DNA of 64,000 nucleotides from Pelotomaculum sp. UBA1371 (GTDB lineage: Bacteria; Bacillota; Desulfotomaculia; Desulfotomaculales; Pelotomaculaceae), in assembly GCA_002305915.1 (NCBI GenBank), contig DBRJ01000020.1, positions 42,736-106,735 on the forward strand, given 5' to 3'. The first letter of the stretch is position 1; each line of letters starts with the position of its first letter. This document shows, piece by piece, positions 27,667 to 36,652 of the stretch. The notes under the pieces are model-generated. The model did no database searches, was not told the origin of the DNA, and saw only the letters and a program-made list of their open reading frames with translations. The position numbers were made by a program, and so were the translations under genes.

Positions 27667-28170
27667 TCAAGCCTGTCCCCGGGCGTCCACCGGCCTGGCC
27701 CCCTTTTCCATTTTCGCCTCCAGGTAAAAAACCAGTTCCGGGCCGGAAACCACCAGTTTCACGCTGAGGCGGTAGCTGGTTCCTGCAACTTCAACAGTCC
27801 TGTTGTCAATGATCTGCGGAATCAGAAGATGGTTGAGCTTTTTAACCTCCTGTCCCTTTAACGGCTCCAGCCACTGCTGCACCTGCTTATCGATGGCCAG
27901 GATAACAGCGTTTTCTTCAAGCCGGGTAAGGCTCCCCCCGGTGATGGCAATATGTGTTTCAATGCTGGAAACCACCTCTTTTTCCCTTTCGCCCATGCTT
28001 TCTTTTAAATGATTCAGCTCGTCCTGCAGTTGTTCCTGTTGCCGGAGCAGAACTTCGTTTTCCTGGGTGAGATGGTCGATCTGACGGCCGATGTAAATAC
28101 TGACAAATACGCTTCCCATGATCATGCCCAGGACAAAAAACACCGCCAGGCGGACCCCTTTTTCATTCAT
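27667..28170 (-). CDS. YtrI-like sporulation membrane protein
   Basis: 167 residues: one N-terminal transmembrane segment (about 8-28), then a coiled coil rich in Q, E and L (about 30-65), then a compact domain. Sequence alone is not diagnostic, but it directly follows ytrH with a 4-bp overlap, has the same length and layout as B. subtilis YtrI, and so is called YtrI-like. YtrI is a sigma-E-controlled membrane protein in the outer forespore membrane. Confidence 0.6.
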   Translation of the reverse strand: MNEKGVRLAVFFVLGMIMGSVFVSIYIGRQIDHLTQENEVLLRQQEQLQDELNHLKESMGEREKEVVSSIETHIAITGGSLTRLEENAVILAIDKQVQQWLEPLKGQEVKKLNHLLIPQIIDNRTVEVAGTSYRLSVKLVVSGPELVFYLEAKMEKGARPVDARGQA

Positions 28171-28490
28171 TTTTCACCCCCGGCCACTGCCAGGATCATT
28201 AAGTGCCCCAGATGAGTGCCGGCCATAGCGCCGGCAATGTAAAAAATCTGTTTAATGACAGCAGTAATCTCTCCCCTTAAGAGTCCAGATTCCAGAATTT
28301 CAATGGTGGAAAAGGTACCGCCCAGGGCAGCCACCACCGCCCAAATCCGGATTTCCCTGGCCAGCCTGAGCATTGTGGCCAGGGGGGGTTCCCGGACCAT
28401 CACGGCGGCCAGGGAGCCGATCAGGGCGGCACCAAGCATGACTCCCATGGCCGTGAAAAAGATAATCACAAACTTTTTTTCAAAGGGCAC
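28167..28490 (-). CDS. ytrH: Sporulation protein YtrH
   Basis: 107 residues with three hydrophobic segments. ALIGSLAAVM, PPLATMLRLA, IWAVVAALGGTFSTIE and the AMAGTHLGHLMIL end match YtrH. The start is set at GTG 28490, right behind GGAGGGGGAAAG; the longer frame from GTG 28544 adds a glycine-rich stretch made by the ribosome-binding-site region. In B. subtilis YtrH is a mother-cell membrane protein needed for efficient sporulation. Confidence 0.85.
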   Translation of the reverse strand: MPFEKKFVIIFFTAMGVMLGAALIGSLAAVMVREPPLATMLRLAREIRIWAVVAALGGTFSTIEILESGLLRGEITAVIKQIFYIAGAMAGTHLGHLMILAVAGGEK

Positions 28491-28678
28491 CTTTCCCCCT
28501 CCCCCCCCGGGAATGCCCTGCCGGCGGACGCCTCTCGGATTCACGCAAAATAAAAGGATTTAATCCCTGCAGGAAGAGCCGCCTGCGTTCCGGCTGACTT
28601 TAAGCAGAGTGTTTTTAAGTCTTATATTATCTTATTAAGTTTTTTAACAGATATTACCTTTTAAGGGGACAGTCCCTC

Positions 28679-28714
28679 AAAAAGCCCGGGGACAGGTTTT
28701 TAACCTGTCCCCGG
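28679..28714 (-). terminator. Intrinsic terminator of ypeB
   Basis: Perfect 13-bp arms (28686-28698 and 28702-28714) with a 3-base loop, followed on the minus strand by GCTTTTT. It lies 54 bp past the ypeB stop. Confidence 0.8.
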
Positions 28715-28767
28715 CAAATTAATTTTGTTTTTTATGGCCATAGACGGAATTGACCTCGGGAGATTTG

Positions 28768-30129
28768 CTACATGGTCAGTGTACCGTTTTCAGTTTCAAT
28801 AAGCTTTAATACGTTTTCTTCCCGGCCATTCTCAGCGTTGATGTAAATCAGATAAGTTTCCTCTCCCAGCTTTCCCCGGAACTCATAGGTCAGCTTTTCA
28901 TCCGATGCCCCCACTGGAATCAGGGTCAGTCCCCCCCCAGTCACTTCCAGGCGAGGGTTGATTGTCGCCCTGGCCTGCTCCTGTGAAATTATGTTCTCCG
29001 GCAGTTCCCTCTGCCGGTGCGACATCAGGTAACCGGTGGTCTCAGCTCCGATCACCTCTCCGTTATCCAGGGCTACTGTGACTTTTACCAGGTCCGGGTA
29101 GAGGGTTACGCCGTCCTGGACCGCAGCGAAGTTAAAAGTAACCGTGTTTTGCTGCTGCATGTAATAAGTGGACCTCATCTCTCCGAAATCCCGATCCTTT
29201 AAGAAACGGATCGCCTTTTGCCGGGCTTCATCAATACTGATTGCCTGCTCTCCAGGGAAGCGCGGCTGGATCATCCAGATAACCCTGCCGCCCTGCCTGG
29301 TTACATCCAGCTGTGTCCGGGGCCCGGCGTCCCCCTCACCAGCGGTAACCTCCACCCGGTAGGCCGGAATGCGGCCGTTGGTATCCCCGGTTACAACCGC
29401 CTTGTATTCCAGGTTTGGGTTCTTGTCCACAAAGGCAAGGGCCCGGTTCACGGCCTCGTTCCGGTCTATTTCAGCCTGCCCGCTCAATGCTCTGGGTTCG
29501 GTTTTCTCGAGATGCTCCGAAAAGGGGCCGTCGTAAATCAAGGAGGGATAGCTCTGCATCCGCTGGTCCAGAGTCTGGAGGTCCGACCTGGCTGCGTTGC
29601 CGGAGGTATCCTGCAGGTTTTTGCGGACCTGCCGCACCAGTTCGCTGAAATAAAAGTTGTTCTGGGCCACTTTGTAACTCATACCCTGCAACTCCCGGTT
29701 CAGGTCAACGGACTGCCGGTAGAGATTATTCAGGCTATCCCACTGATCTTTATTAATTGCCTCGCCGCGGCTGACCTGCCTGGCCAGGCTGTCCCCGTAG
29801 TCCCCCACCTGGGTCAGGAATTTGGAGGTCCGGCTGGCCAGGGCATCGCCCAGGGGCAGCTGGCTCAGGTTGGACTGGGCGAAGGCTGCCTGCTGACGGA
29901 GATCCATGAGAAGCGAAAGGTCAAGGCGCGGGTCTGCGACCACCATGCTCTTGGACAGGAGCACCTCCAGGTTCTGAACCTGGTTGGTCAAATCAAAAAA
30001 GGCCCGCTGATATTTGTTGTCCAGAAATATCTCGGTATTGCGATTGGCCAGGCGCTGGGTATTGCCCCAGAGGGCTACCGCCCCTATGGCCAGAATCCCG
30101 AGGACCAAGGGAATAATCCATTTTCTCAC
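28768..30129 (-). CDS. ypeB: Germination protein YpeB
   Basis: 453 residues starting at GTG 30129 after GGAGGAGGTCG. One N-terminal membrane anchor (about 5-22), an alpha-helical PepSY-like region and two or three PepSY repeats toward the C-terminus (KTNALAFVDKNPNLEYKAV-like and QARATINPRLEVTG). YpeB is needed to place and stabilise the cortex-lytic enzyme SleB in the spore. It follows sleB with a 15-bp gap, the usual sleB-ypeB operon. Confidence 0.94.
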   Translation of the reverse strand: MRKWIIPLVLGILAIGAVALWGNTQRLANRNTEIFLDNKYQRAFFDLTNQVQNLEVLLSKSMVVADPRLDLSLLMDLRQQAAFAQSNLSQLPLGDALASRTSKFLTQVGDYGDSLARQVSRGEAINKDQWDSLNNLYRQSVDLNRELQGMSYKVAQNNFYFSELVRQVRKNLQDTSGNAARSDLQTLDQRMQSYPSLIYDGPFSEHLEKTEPRALSGQAEIDRNEAVNRALAFVDKNPNLEYKAVVTGDTNGRIPAYRVEVTAGEGDAGPRTQLDVTRQGGRVIWMIQPRFPGEQAISIDEARQKAIRFLKDRDFGEMRSTYYMQQQNTVTFNFAAVQDGVTLYPDLVKVTVALDNGEVIGAETTGYLMSHRQRELPENIISQEQARATINPRLEVTGGGLTLIPVGASDEKLTYEFRGKLGEETYLIYINAENGREENVLKLIETENGTLTM

Positions 30130-30144
30130 AAGCGACCTCCTCCT

Positions 30145-30855
30145 TTAGCGTGCAAAGACATGGTTCCCTATTGTTGTAATAATGCTCCGCGACCACACCC
30201 ACGGGTTAACCGGCTTGGCCGGGTTCCAGAAAAAAAGCGCGCCGCCCGTAGGGTCGTAACCACTCAGGGCCATCTCCGCAGCCCGGATGGAATCCTGGGT
30301 GAGGGGCCTGTAAGCCTGCCCGTTGCTGATGGATTCAAAGGCATAGTCCTGGTAAACGACGCCGCTGATCGTGCGCGGGAAATCAGCGCTTTTGGTCCGG
30401 TTGGCAATGACAGCTCCCACCGCCACCTTTCCAGTGAAGGGCTCGTCCGCAGCTTCTCCTTCAATCACCCGGGCCAGCAGGATCAACTCGTCCCTGCCTG
30501 AGGTTACGCCCCTGGAAACAGCGGGAACCGCCGCCGGTGCGCTCAAGCCCATTGCTGCCAGTGTCTGCGAACCTGCCGCGCCGTCCGGATTAATGCCGTT
30601 GTTGCGCTGAAATTTTTGCACGGCGCGATATGTTTCAGCTCCGTAGTATCCGTCCTGGGGTCCGTTGTAATACCCCCACTGGCTGAGCTTTTGCTGTAGG
30701 CGTAAAACATCATCGCCTCTGCTCCCCCAGTACAGTGTGGGGCTTTGGGCCGCCGCCTGCCGCCATTCCAGGGATGCGCCGGCGATGAGCAGGGTCAGCA
30801 GGCAGACTGCGTAAAAAATTAGCCTCTTGGAAGAAAACTCTTTTGGTTTGCTAAT
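30145..30855 (-). CDS. sleB: Spore cortex-lytic enzyme SleB, apparent ATT start
   Basis: 236 residues if read from ATT 30855. The C-terminal SleB/hydrolase_2 domain holds the glutamate in LARVIEGEAADEPFTGKVAVG and the WNPAKP...WVWSR end. Ahead of it are a peptidoglycan-binding domain (GDDVLRLQQKL, then YYGAETYRAVQKFQRNNG) and a signal segment (RLIFYAVCLLTLLIAGAS). No ATG, GTG or TTG precedes the signal sequence in frame; a stop lies at 30865-30863. A near-perfect GGGAGGTGA ends 9 bases or so before ATT, so ATT is the best start. The lone GTG at 30621 would lose the signal peptide. SleB cuts muramic-lactam cortex during germination. Confidence 0.88.
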   Translation of the reverse strand: MSKPKEFSSKRLIFYAVCLLTLLIAGASLEWRQAAAQSPTLYWGSRGDDVLRLQQKLSQWGYYNGPQDGYYGAETYRAVQKFQRNNGINPDGAAGSQTLAAMGLSAPAAVPAVSRGVTSGRDELILLARVIEGEAADEPFTGKVAVGAVIANRTKSADFPRTISGVVYQDYAFESISNGQAYRPLTQDSIRAAEMALSGYDPTGGALFFWNPAKPVNPWVWSRSIITTIGNHVFAR

Positions 30856-30925
30856 ATTTCGTCACCTCCCGGCAATCTAGATATATTTTTTCTCCTGTTC
30901 CAATTTTTATGTATAAGTGCAATCT

Positions 30926-30960
30926 TTGAAAAAAATAAAAAACCCGCCCCCGCTGCGGGG
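30926..30960 (-). terminator. Terminator after dsrC
   Basis: A short G+C hairpin (about 30947-30960) is followed on the minus strand by CGGGTTTTTTATTTTTTTC. It lies past the dsrC stop and fits an intrinsic terminator. Confidence 0.55.
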
Positions 30961-31114
30961 ACAGGTCCAACCCGTAATTCTTATTCCTGAATGTTTTTAG
31001 TTCAGGTTGCTTTCTCACAGGTCTTGACACTTATATTTTCCTGTTCTCTTTAAAATACTTTACTTCTCTTAAAGAACCCTGCATTCCCCTGTAAAACAGG
31101 CCTATTCCGGTAAA

Positions 31115-31432
31115 TTAAACGCAGCCGGTGGGTTTGGGCAAACCGGCTATTCTACAGGCGCCTTTGGCCGGACCAGATGGGAACAGCTCATAAATCCGCT
31201 TCAAACTGAAACCGGTATCTTTGCAGAGTTTGCGGATCATCGGAGCTATTTGGTTCTCGGCATAATATTCGTGTAGGTAGTTGATTATTTTCCAGTGTTC
31301 ATCGGTTAAATCAGAAATTCCTTCATTCGCCGCAAAGACGCGGGCAACCTCTTCCGTCCATTCTTCGGGATCGATTATAAACCCGTCCTCATCCAGCTCA
31401 ATCTCCCGGCCATTGACATGCAGATAATTCAT
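31115..31432 (-). CDS. dsrC: DsrC/TusE-family sulfur-relay protein with both C-terminal cysteines
   Basis: 105 residues, full length for DsrC. The C-terminal arm reads GACRIAGLPKPTGCV: the penultimate C104 and C93 correspond to the two redox cysteines that form the DsrC trisulfide; TusE proteins keep only the last. The core (GFIIDPEEWTEEVA, then LTDEHWKIINYLHEYY) is typical. DsrC carries sulfite-derived sulfur from DsrAB to the membrane DsrMKJOP complex. No dsrAB is in the window and the gene stands alone. Confidence 0.93.
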   Translation of the reverse strand: MNYLHVNGREIELDEDGFIIDPEEWTEEVARVFAANEGISDLTDEHWKIINYLHEYYAENQIAPMIRKLCKDTGFSLKRIYELFPSGPAKGACRIAGLPKPTGCV

Positions 31433-31704
31433 ATTTATTGTGCACCTCCACCATGCAAGATAAAACTTATAATATATCCTGGAGGATATTTGCTCTAAAA
31501 TGAGGGGTTTTTTGGTGATACTGCGCCCCTACATTTAAAAATAATATCACTTCCGGTCTGTTCAGTCAACGCGCCGGTTCTAAGTTATATGCCCCGGGCC
31601 CGGGCAGAATATTCTCTTTAAATCATTTTCCTTGTCTTTTAAAAACTGCAGATCTGCCGCTTTATTGCTCCAGAAATCCTGCTAAAAGTGAACTGAGCAT
31701 TTTA

Positions 31705-32559
31705 CTAGTATGCTTCCGGCCTGTTGTATTCAATTTCAGTAATTTCAAATTGGTACCAGTGAAAATCTCCCTGATCCAGTTTCCAGATAACATCCCCCCT
31801 GGAAGGTATGCGGACGCCGTTAAATTCCCTGTGCTCCTTAATAAGTACCGACCAGGGTTTCAGCAGATACCGGCCGTTGAACTCCCCGTACCTGTCCGCA
31901 ACAAAGCTGACAACCTCTCCCTTCTCATTAAACGTAAACACTCCCGAAGCGCTTATCCCCCCGTTGTCCATGGTAACCTTTGCCGAATTGGCACCTGCTT
32001 CCTCCCAATGGAGATAAGGGCTCAAAGCCGCAGCCGGAAACCAGACCGTCTCGGCCAGATACCGCAGCAGCGTGCCCTGGTCGACTTCTTTGCCTCCGAC
32101 ATCCGCTACTTTAATCAGTGAGAAAAGCTTGATCAGCATGTGGCCTCTGCCTTCTGCGTACTTGTCCCTGCCTGCGAAATAGATCAGCGGCACCATTTTG
32201 ACCCTGGCTTTCCAGATAAAGCCCGGTTTATCCACCGTAAAATATTGTTCCACCCGGGCAGGCATCCAGAATCCTTCCTCTTTCAGCCTAAGCTGCGCAT
32301 TTTGCCTTAAACGGACAGCCCTGATTCTTTCCCGGCCAACCACCCCGGACTGTTCCAGCCATTTGCGAACAACCGTGGGCAGACCGCTTAGATCAGATTC
32401 CCGGACGATTTCAGCCTTATCTGCCAAATTATCTTTGAAAAGCTCCTCAACTTCTCTTTTTACACTTTGCTTGAACCGGTAATTTGCAATGAGTACAACA
32501 GCCAGCAAAATAAAAATGATTGCCAGAATCCCAAGCACTACCAGGGCAACTTTAGGCAT
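31705..32559 (-). CDS. Membrane-anchored hypothetical protein (DUF6544-like)
   Basis: 284 residues. One N-terminal transmembrane segment (about 4-27) is followed by a soluble domain whose LPTVVRKWLEQSG, IRAVRLRQNAQLRL and ETVWFPAAAL segments look like the DUF6544 family. The function of that family is unknown. It starts one base after the next gene's end: the membrane protein at 32561-33379 precedes it on the same strand, so they form a two-gene unit. Confidence 0.7.
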   Translation of the reverse strand: MPKVALVVLGILAIIFILLAVVLIANYRFKQSVKREVEELFKDNLADKAEIVRESDLSGLPTVVRKWLEQSGVVGRERIRAVRLRQNAQLRLKEEGFWMPARVEQYFTVDKPGFIWKARVKMVPLIYFAGRDKYAEGRGHMLIKLFSLIKVADVGGKEVDQGTLLRYLAETVWFPAAALSPYLHWEEAGANSAKVTMDNGGISASGVFTFNEKGEVVSFVADRYGEFNGRYLLKPWSVLIKEHREFNGVRIPSRGDVIWKLDQGDFHWYQFEITEIEYNRPEAY

Positions 32560-32560
32560 C

Positions 32561-33379
32561 TTAGCGACTCCCCGCCTTCTCCAGTTTTAACAGGTATAAA
32601 ACTATGAACACAAGACTAACCACTGTCAGCCCGGCAAAAATAGCAATGCCGGCTAAATCCGGCTCATGACCGCTGTAATACGGGTTGAACCACTCGCCGA
32701 AGGCCACCGACAGGCAAACTGTCATTGCCTTAAAAAGCGCCACTCCGGCCAGTATATTGCCGAACCTGTTATTTTGCCAGAGCAGGGCAGCAATAATTCC
32801 CAGGGCGGGAAAAACCACGGCCAAATCCAGTATAAAAACAGCATAGGTGTCCCCTGGTGCACGCTTTTCAATATCAGCCGTAATAAGGTTGAACCAGATG
32901 GGAGTCAGGACCAGAACAATTGCGGCCAGAAAGACACCGGTGGCCAGGCGTAATGAACGGGGCAGGAAGTAATTTTTCACCGCATCCGCATCAAAACTGG
33001 TAATCCCCCAGATCAGGCTGTAAAGGGACAGGCCGAAAATAGCCAGGTAAACCAGATAAATGGCCGTGTACTGCCCCTGCATGGTATAGAGCCCGTAACC
33101 ATAAAAGAAATACCCGGTCAGCCCGAGAATTGCTATAAAGGTTTTATAGCCCGGCCGTTTCAAAAAGGCAACCGACAGCACAGCAAGTAAAAGACCCAGC
33201 GGGATCGAGACAAGGTCCTGGGCTATGGAACCGGCAATCAAAAATTCTGAGATCGTGCCTGCCAAATACACTTCTTTGTAAAGGTTTTCGTTCCACACCC
33301 CTGCAAATGCCGCAGCTAAACCCAGGAGCGACACGACCAGCGTCATGACGGCCGTCAGCCGGCCTCTTCGGATATTCAA
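32561..33379 (-). CDS. Polytopic membrane protein of unknown function
   Basis: 272 residues with about seven or eight hydrophobic segments spread over the whole length. The start MNIRRGRLTAVMTL is followed at once by the first membrane helix. I see no transporter or enzyme signature. It is translated just ahead of the DUF6544-like anchored protein on the same strand, so a joint membrane role is likely. Confidence 0.7.
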   Translation of the reverse strand: MNIRRGRLTAVMTLVVSLLGLAAAFAGVWNENLYKEVYLAGTISEFLIAGSIAQDLVSIPLGLLLAVLSVAFLKRPGYKTFIAILGLTGYFFYGYGLYTMQGQYTAIYLVYLAIFGLSLYSLIWGITSFDADAVKNYFLPRSLRLATGVFLAAIVLVLTPIWFNLITADIEKRAPGDTYAVFILDLAVVFPALGIIAALLWQNNRFGNILAGVALFKAMTVCLSVAFGEWFNPYYSGHEPDLAGIAIFAGLTVVSLVFIVLYLLKLEKAGSR

Positions 33380-33632
33380 AAATTTTCCCTCTCTATGACA
33401 CTTTTAAGGTTTTTTAGCTATTATTCCTTTTACTTCTGTTTATTATATTAACTCTGTAAATTAATTTGGGGCGTGCCAAACTCATCCCGTTTCTTAGACC
33501 CGTTATTACTAATATACAGATGCGAGTTGGTTTCTTACAGAAAGAGGATTTTGTGTTTTTTAATGAAAAAACAAAGTGGAGGAGAGCGGCCTTTAACCAG
33601 GTTGCTCTTCTGTTCTGTATAAAAAACAATGC

Positions 33633-34115
33633 TTACTTGTGGTATGGTTCACCCTTCATAATCTTAAACCAGCGGTAGAGCTGCTCCAGTAAAATCAGGC
33701 GCATTAACTGGTGCGGGAAAGTGAATTTGGAAAAGGAGAGCCTCAGGTTGGCGCGGTTGAGGATATTCCGGGAAAGTCCCAGGGAGCCGCCGATGACAAA
33801 GGTAATATCTCCCTGGCCCTCCAGGGCCAGCCTGCCAAGTACATCCGCCATTTGTTCCGAGGAACGTGCTTCCCCTTTTATGTCCAAAGCAATCAGGAAA
33901 GTGTCCGGACGTATCCTTTTAAGCAGGCGCTCCCCCTCTTTCTCTTTGATTTTTTCCCGGCCGGAGGGCGCCGGACTCTCCCCAAAGCCCGCTTCATCCA
34001 CCTCAACCACGTCAACCCTGGCGTAAGGGGCAAGTCTCTTCAAATATTCAGCTGTTCCTTTCACCAGGTACCTTTCCTTGAGGCGGCCCACAGCCAGCAC
34101 TGTTATATGAAACAT
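33633..34115 (-). CDS. rlmH: 23S rRNA (pseudouridine1915-N3)-methyltransferase RlmH
   Basis: 160 residues from ATG 34115, chosen since GGAGGGAA lies just upstream and family members begin MxIxxxxVGKLKE. The SPOUT knot region is IGGSLGLSRNIL, with LSFSKFTFPHQLMRLILLEQLYR at the end, given here in parts. It methylates the helix 69 pseudouridine of 23S rRNA on the 70S ribosome. It follows murA by 35 bp. Confidence 0.95.
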   Translation of the reverse strand: MFHITVLAVGRLKERYLVKGTAEYLKRLAPYARVDVVEVDEAGFGESPAPSGREKIKEKEGERLLKRIRPDTFLIALDIKGEARSSEQMADVLGRLALEGQGDITFVIGGSLGLSRNILNRANLRLSFSKFTFPHQLMRLILLEQLYRWFKIMKGEPYHK

Positions 34116-34150
34116 TTCTTCCCTCCAATAAAAAAAGCGTGTTGCCACGC

Positions 34151-35407
34151 TTATTTTCTCCAGATAGACGCTCCAAGAGACATTAGTTTTTCCTCCAGTT
34201 TATGGTAACCCCTGTCTATGTATATGGCGTTGCATATTTCAGTTTCCCCGGAAGCCATCAAACCTGCCACAATCAAGGCGGCGCCGGCACGCAGGTCGGT
34301 GGCTTTAACCTGAGTACCCTGCAGGGAGGGAACTCCCTCAATTACAGCCATCCGGCCCTCTACTTTGATCTTGGCGCCCATACGCTTGAGTTCGTCAGCA
34401 ACCATAAAACGGTTTTCAAATATGTTTTCCACAATCATGCTGGTACCCGGAACAACCGAGAGCATAGCCATCAGCTGAGACTGCATATCTGTGGGAAAGC
34501 CGGGGTAAGGCATCGTTTTGATGTCAATGGGCCGCAGGGGTTTATCCGCGCGCACCCTCAAGGTATCCTCTCCCTCCAGCACCTCGACGTTGGCCTCGCG
34601 CAGCTTGGCGCTCAACGGCTGCAGGTGGATCGGAATCAGGTTCTCCAGGGTTACATCTCCCCCGGTAGCTGCGGAGGCCACCATAAAGGTACCTGCTTCA
34701 ATCCGGTCGGGTATGATTGGGTAGCGAACACCCCCTTCAAGGATGGGGGCACCGTCAATTTTAATCACATCGGTGCCGGCGCCCCGTACTTTGGCGCCCA
34801 GGGTATTCAGGAAATTTGCCAGATCTACAATCTCCGGTTCCTTGGCCGCGTTTTCAATTAGCGTTTGGCCTTCAGCCAGGCAGGCCGCCATCATGATATT
34901 CTCAGTGGCGCCCACGCTGGGAAAGTCCAGGTAGATTCTGGCTCCCTTCAAGCGGCCCTTGACTCTACCGCGAATACAGCCGTGCTCCAGGGACAGCTCC
35001 GCTCCCAGTCCGGCGAGACCCTTAAAGTGCAAATCCATGGGCCGGATTCCGATGTTGCAGCCGCCCGGCAGAGCCACCCGGACCCGTCCGAACCTGGCCA
35101 GAATTGGCCCCAGGAGAAGATTGGAGGCCCGCAGTTGTTTAACTAGCTGATAAGGAGCCCCGGTACTTACTTTTTGGGGGGGTTTAACCCTCAGGGTTTC
35201 AGAATTTTCCCAATTGGCAGTTGCTCCGAGACTGTTGATAATCTCAATCATTACGCGCACATCGCTGATTTCGGGAATATTTTCCAGCACGATCTCGTTC
35301 CTGGAAAGAAACGTGGCGCACAAGACAGCCAGCGAGGCGTTCTTGGCGCCGCTAATTCTTATCCTGCCACGGAGGGGTTTACCTCCTGCGATAACGATCT
35401 TGTCCAT
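34151..35407 (-). CDS. murA: UDP-N-acetylglucosamine 1-carboxyvinyltransferase
   Basis: 418 residues, complete, EPSP-synthase fold. GAKNASLAVLCA near the N-terminus holds the conserved lysine-asparagine pair; the catalytic-loop cysteine lies in GGCNIGIRPMDLH; YPGFPTDMQSQ is also diagnostic. It starts peptidoglycan synthesis by joining enolpyruvate to UDP-GlcNAc. rlmH follows on the same strand. Confidence 0.97.
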   Translation of the reverse strand: MDKIVIAGGKPLRGRIRISGAKNASLAVLCATFLSRNEIVLENIPEISDVRVMIEIINSLGATANWENSETLRVKPPQKVSTGAPYQLVKQLRASNLLLGPILARFGRVRVALPGGCNIGIRPMDLHFKGLAGLGAELSLEHGCIRGRVKGRLKGARIYLDFPSVGATENIMMAACLAEGQTLIENAAKEPEIVDLANFLNTLGAKVRGAGTDVIKIDGAPILEGGVRYPIIPDRIEAGTFMVASAATGGDVTLENLIPIHLQPLSAKLREANVEVLEGEDTLRVRADKPLRPIDIKTMPYPGFPTDMQSQLMAMLSVVPGTSMIVENIFENRFMVADELKRMGAKIKVEGRMAVIEGVPSLQGTQVKATDLRAGAALIVAGLMASGETEICNAIYIDRGYHKLEEKLMSLGASIWRK

Positions 35408-35566
35408 AAAGTCCTCCTAAAAGACTATTCGTGGCAATATATTGAAAACCTATAAAGACTATTCGTCCTAAATGCTTCTATTCCTGCCCCAACGCCCAGG
35501 ATTGTGACCCATGAATCGATTTCTTTTTTATCAGGGACCTTTTATATCCCTTTGGCCCGGGACGTA

Positions 35567-36499
35567 TTAAAACAAAACCTTGCCGCTGCATTCCTCTGTT
35601 TGATTCAAAACCCAAGATTGCCAGCGCGCCTCAAACTGGGTGTCGTCCAGTTGCAGCACCTTCTCCGCAGCCTGGCTGAAGCTGCAGCCGAGACCAAGTT
35701 CTTTTATCAAACCGGCCAGGGCATCATCGCCATATTGACTGACGATATACTGCACCGCAGCAAGTGACTGGCTGTAGGCGCGGGTCTGGTCTGCAAGGTT
35801 GTCGAAATCCCGGCTAAGTTCCTGCATGGAATAAAGGGGTGGCTTCAGCGAGTCCTCCGGCTTGCTCAAGGTAAAGCCCGTCAACTTATATTCCTCATAC
35901 TGCGCCACGCCCTCGGTAAACCAGCGGGGGTAATTGCCCCCCGTCAGATAATCCACCATCAAGTGGGTCAGCTCGTGGGCCACCGGCCCGGAAGATACAA
36001 AGACTTCCCTGACCCGGTCCGCCTCCGTCTCAGCCACCCAGGCCCCGGGCGAAAGCACCCGGATAACCCCGGCCCAGTAAACGCCCATGGCGCTCTCACT
36101 GGCATCCCAGCCGAAACTTTGATTGAGCTCTTGTTTTGTGGAATAGAGAATAATGGGGATTCTGCCCCGGGGTGTATAACCGAAATCTTCCGTAATAGGC
36201 TGGTAAAATTTCTCTGCCGTTTCCAGGACCAACTCCGCCTCGCCCCGGTCCTCCGGCATATACTTAACAAAAAAATGCTCGGATGTCAGTTTGGACATAT
36301 TCCAGGAACCAATTACAACATAGATTTTTACTAGTTCACGGATGGCCCCGTAGCCGTAAAATTTGGCGCTGGCAGGAATTCTCCACAGAATAGACAAAAG
36401 CAGCACAATAATTGCGGCTATAATCCTGGCTAGACGCTTCCGGATTAAACTTTTATTGCTAGAAACATTCTCTAAGTTTCTTTGTACTCCGGTTTGCAT
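35567..36499 (-). CDS. Membrane-anchored gluzincin metalloprotease (peptidase MA-like)
   Basis: 310 residues starting at ATG 36499 after GGGAGGT. One N-terminal transmembrane segment (about 23-43), then a gluzincin domain: HELTH at 175-179 gives two zinc ligands and the catalytic glutamate, and E196 in FTEGVAQYEE is the third ligand. This matches peptidase_MA-like proteins common in Peptococcaceae. Substrate unknown; it faces outside the cell. It precedes murA by about 160 bp. Confidence 0.85.
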   Translation of the reverse strand: MQTGVQRNLENVSSNKSLIRKRLARIIAAIIVLLLSILWRIPASAKFYGYGAIRELVKIYVVIGSWNMSKLTSEHFFVKYMPEDRGEAELVLETAEKFYQPITEDFGYTPRGRIPIILYSTKQELNQSFGWDASESAMGVYWAGVIRVLSPGAWVAETEADRVREVFVSSGPVAHELTHLMVDYLTGGNYPRWFTEGVAQYEEYKLTGFTLSKPEDSLKPPLYSMQELSRDFDNLADQTRAYSQSLAAVQYIVSQYGDDALAGLIKELGLGCSFSQAAEKVLQLDDTQFEARWQSWVLNQTEECSGKVLF

Positions 36500-36578
36500 G
36501 AGTTACCTCCCGCCAGTTAATTAATCAGTCTAATTATAAAGCGGGAGGTGAACCCTTCCTAGCGGAAAATAATTCATT

Positions 36579-36634
36579 AAAAAAAGACCCGGACGGGCCG
36601 GGGGATTTCCGCCGCCAAGTTCCGGGTCTTTTTT
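36579..36634. terminator. Bidirectional terminator upstream of the metalloprotease gene
   Basis: AAAAAAGACCCGGA-type sequence (36579-36593) pairs with TCCGGGTCTTTTTT (36621-36634), with an inner GC-rich loop. It ends the TPR gene transcript on the minus strand. Confidence 0.8.
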
Positions 36635-36652
36635 AGTTCATGGTGCTAACTG

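Noticed and set aside
33414..33629. 71-codon open frame between rlmH and the membrane protein
   Set aside because: No ribosome-binding site and low-complexity AT-rich translation; it looks like intergenic DNA.
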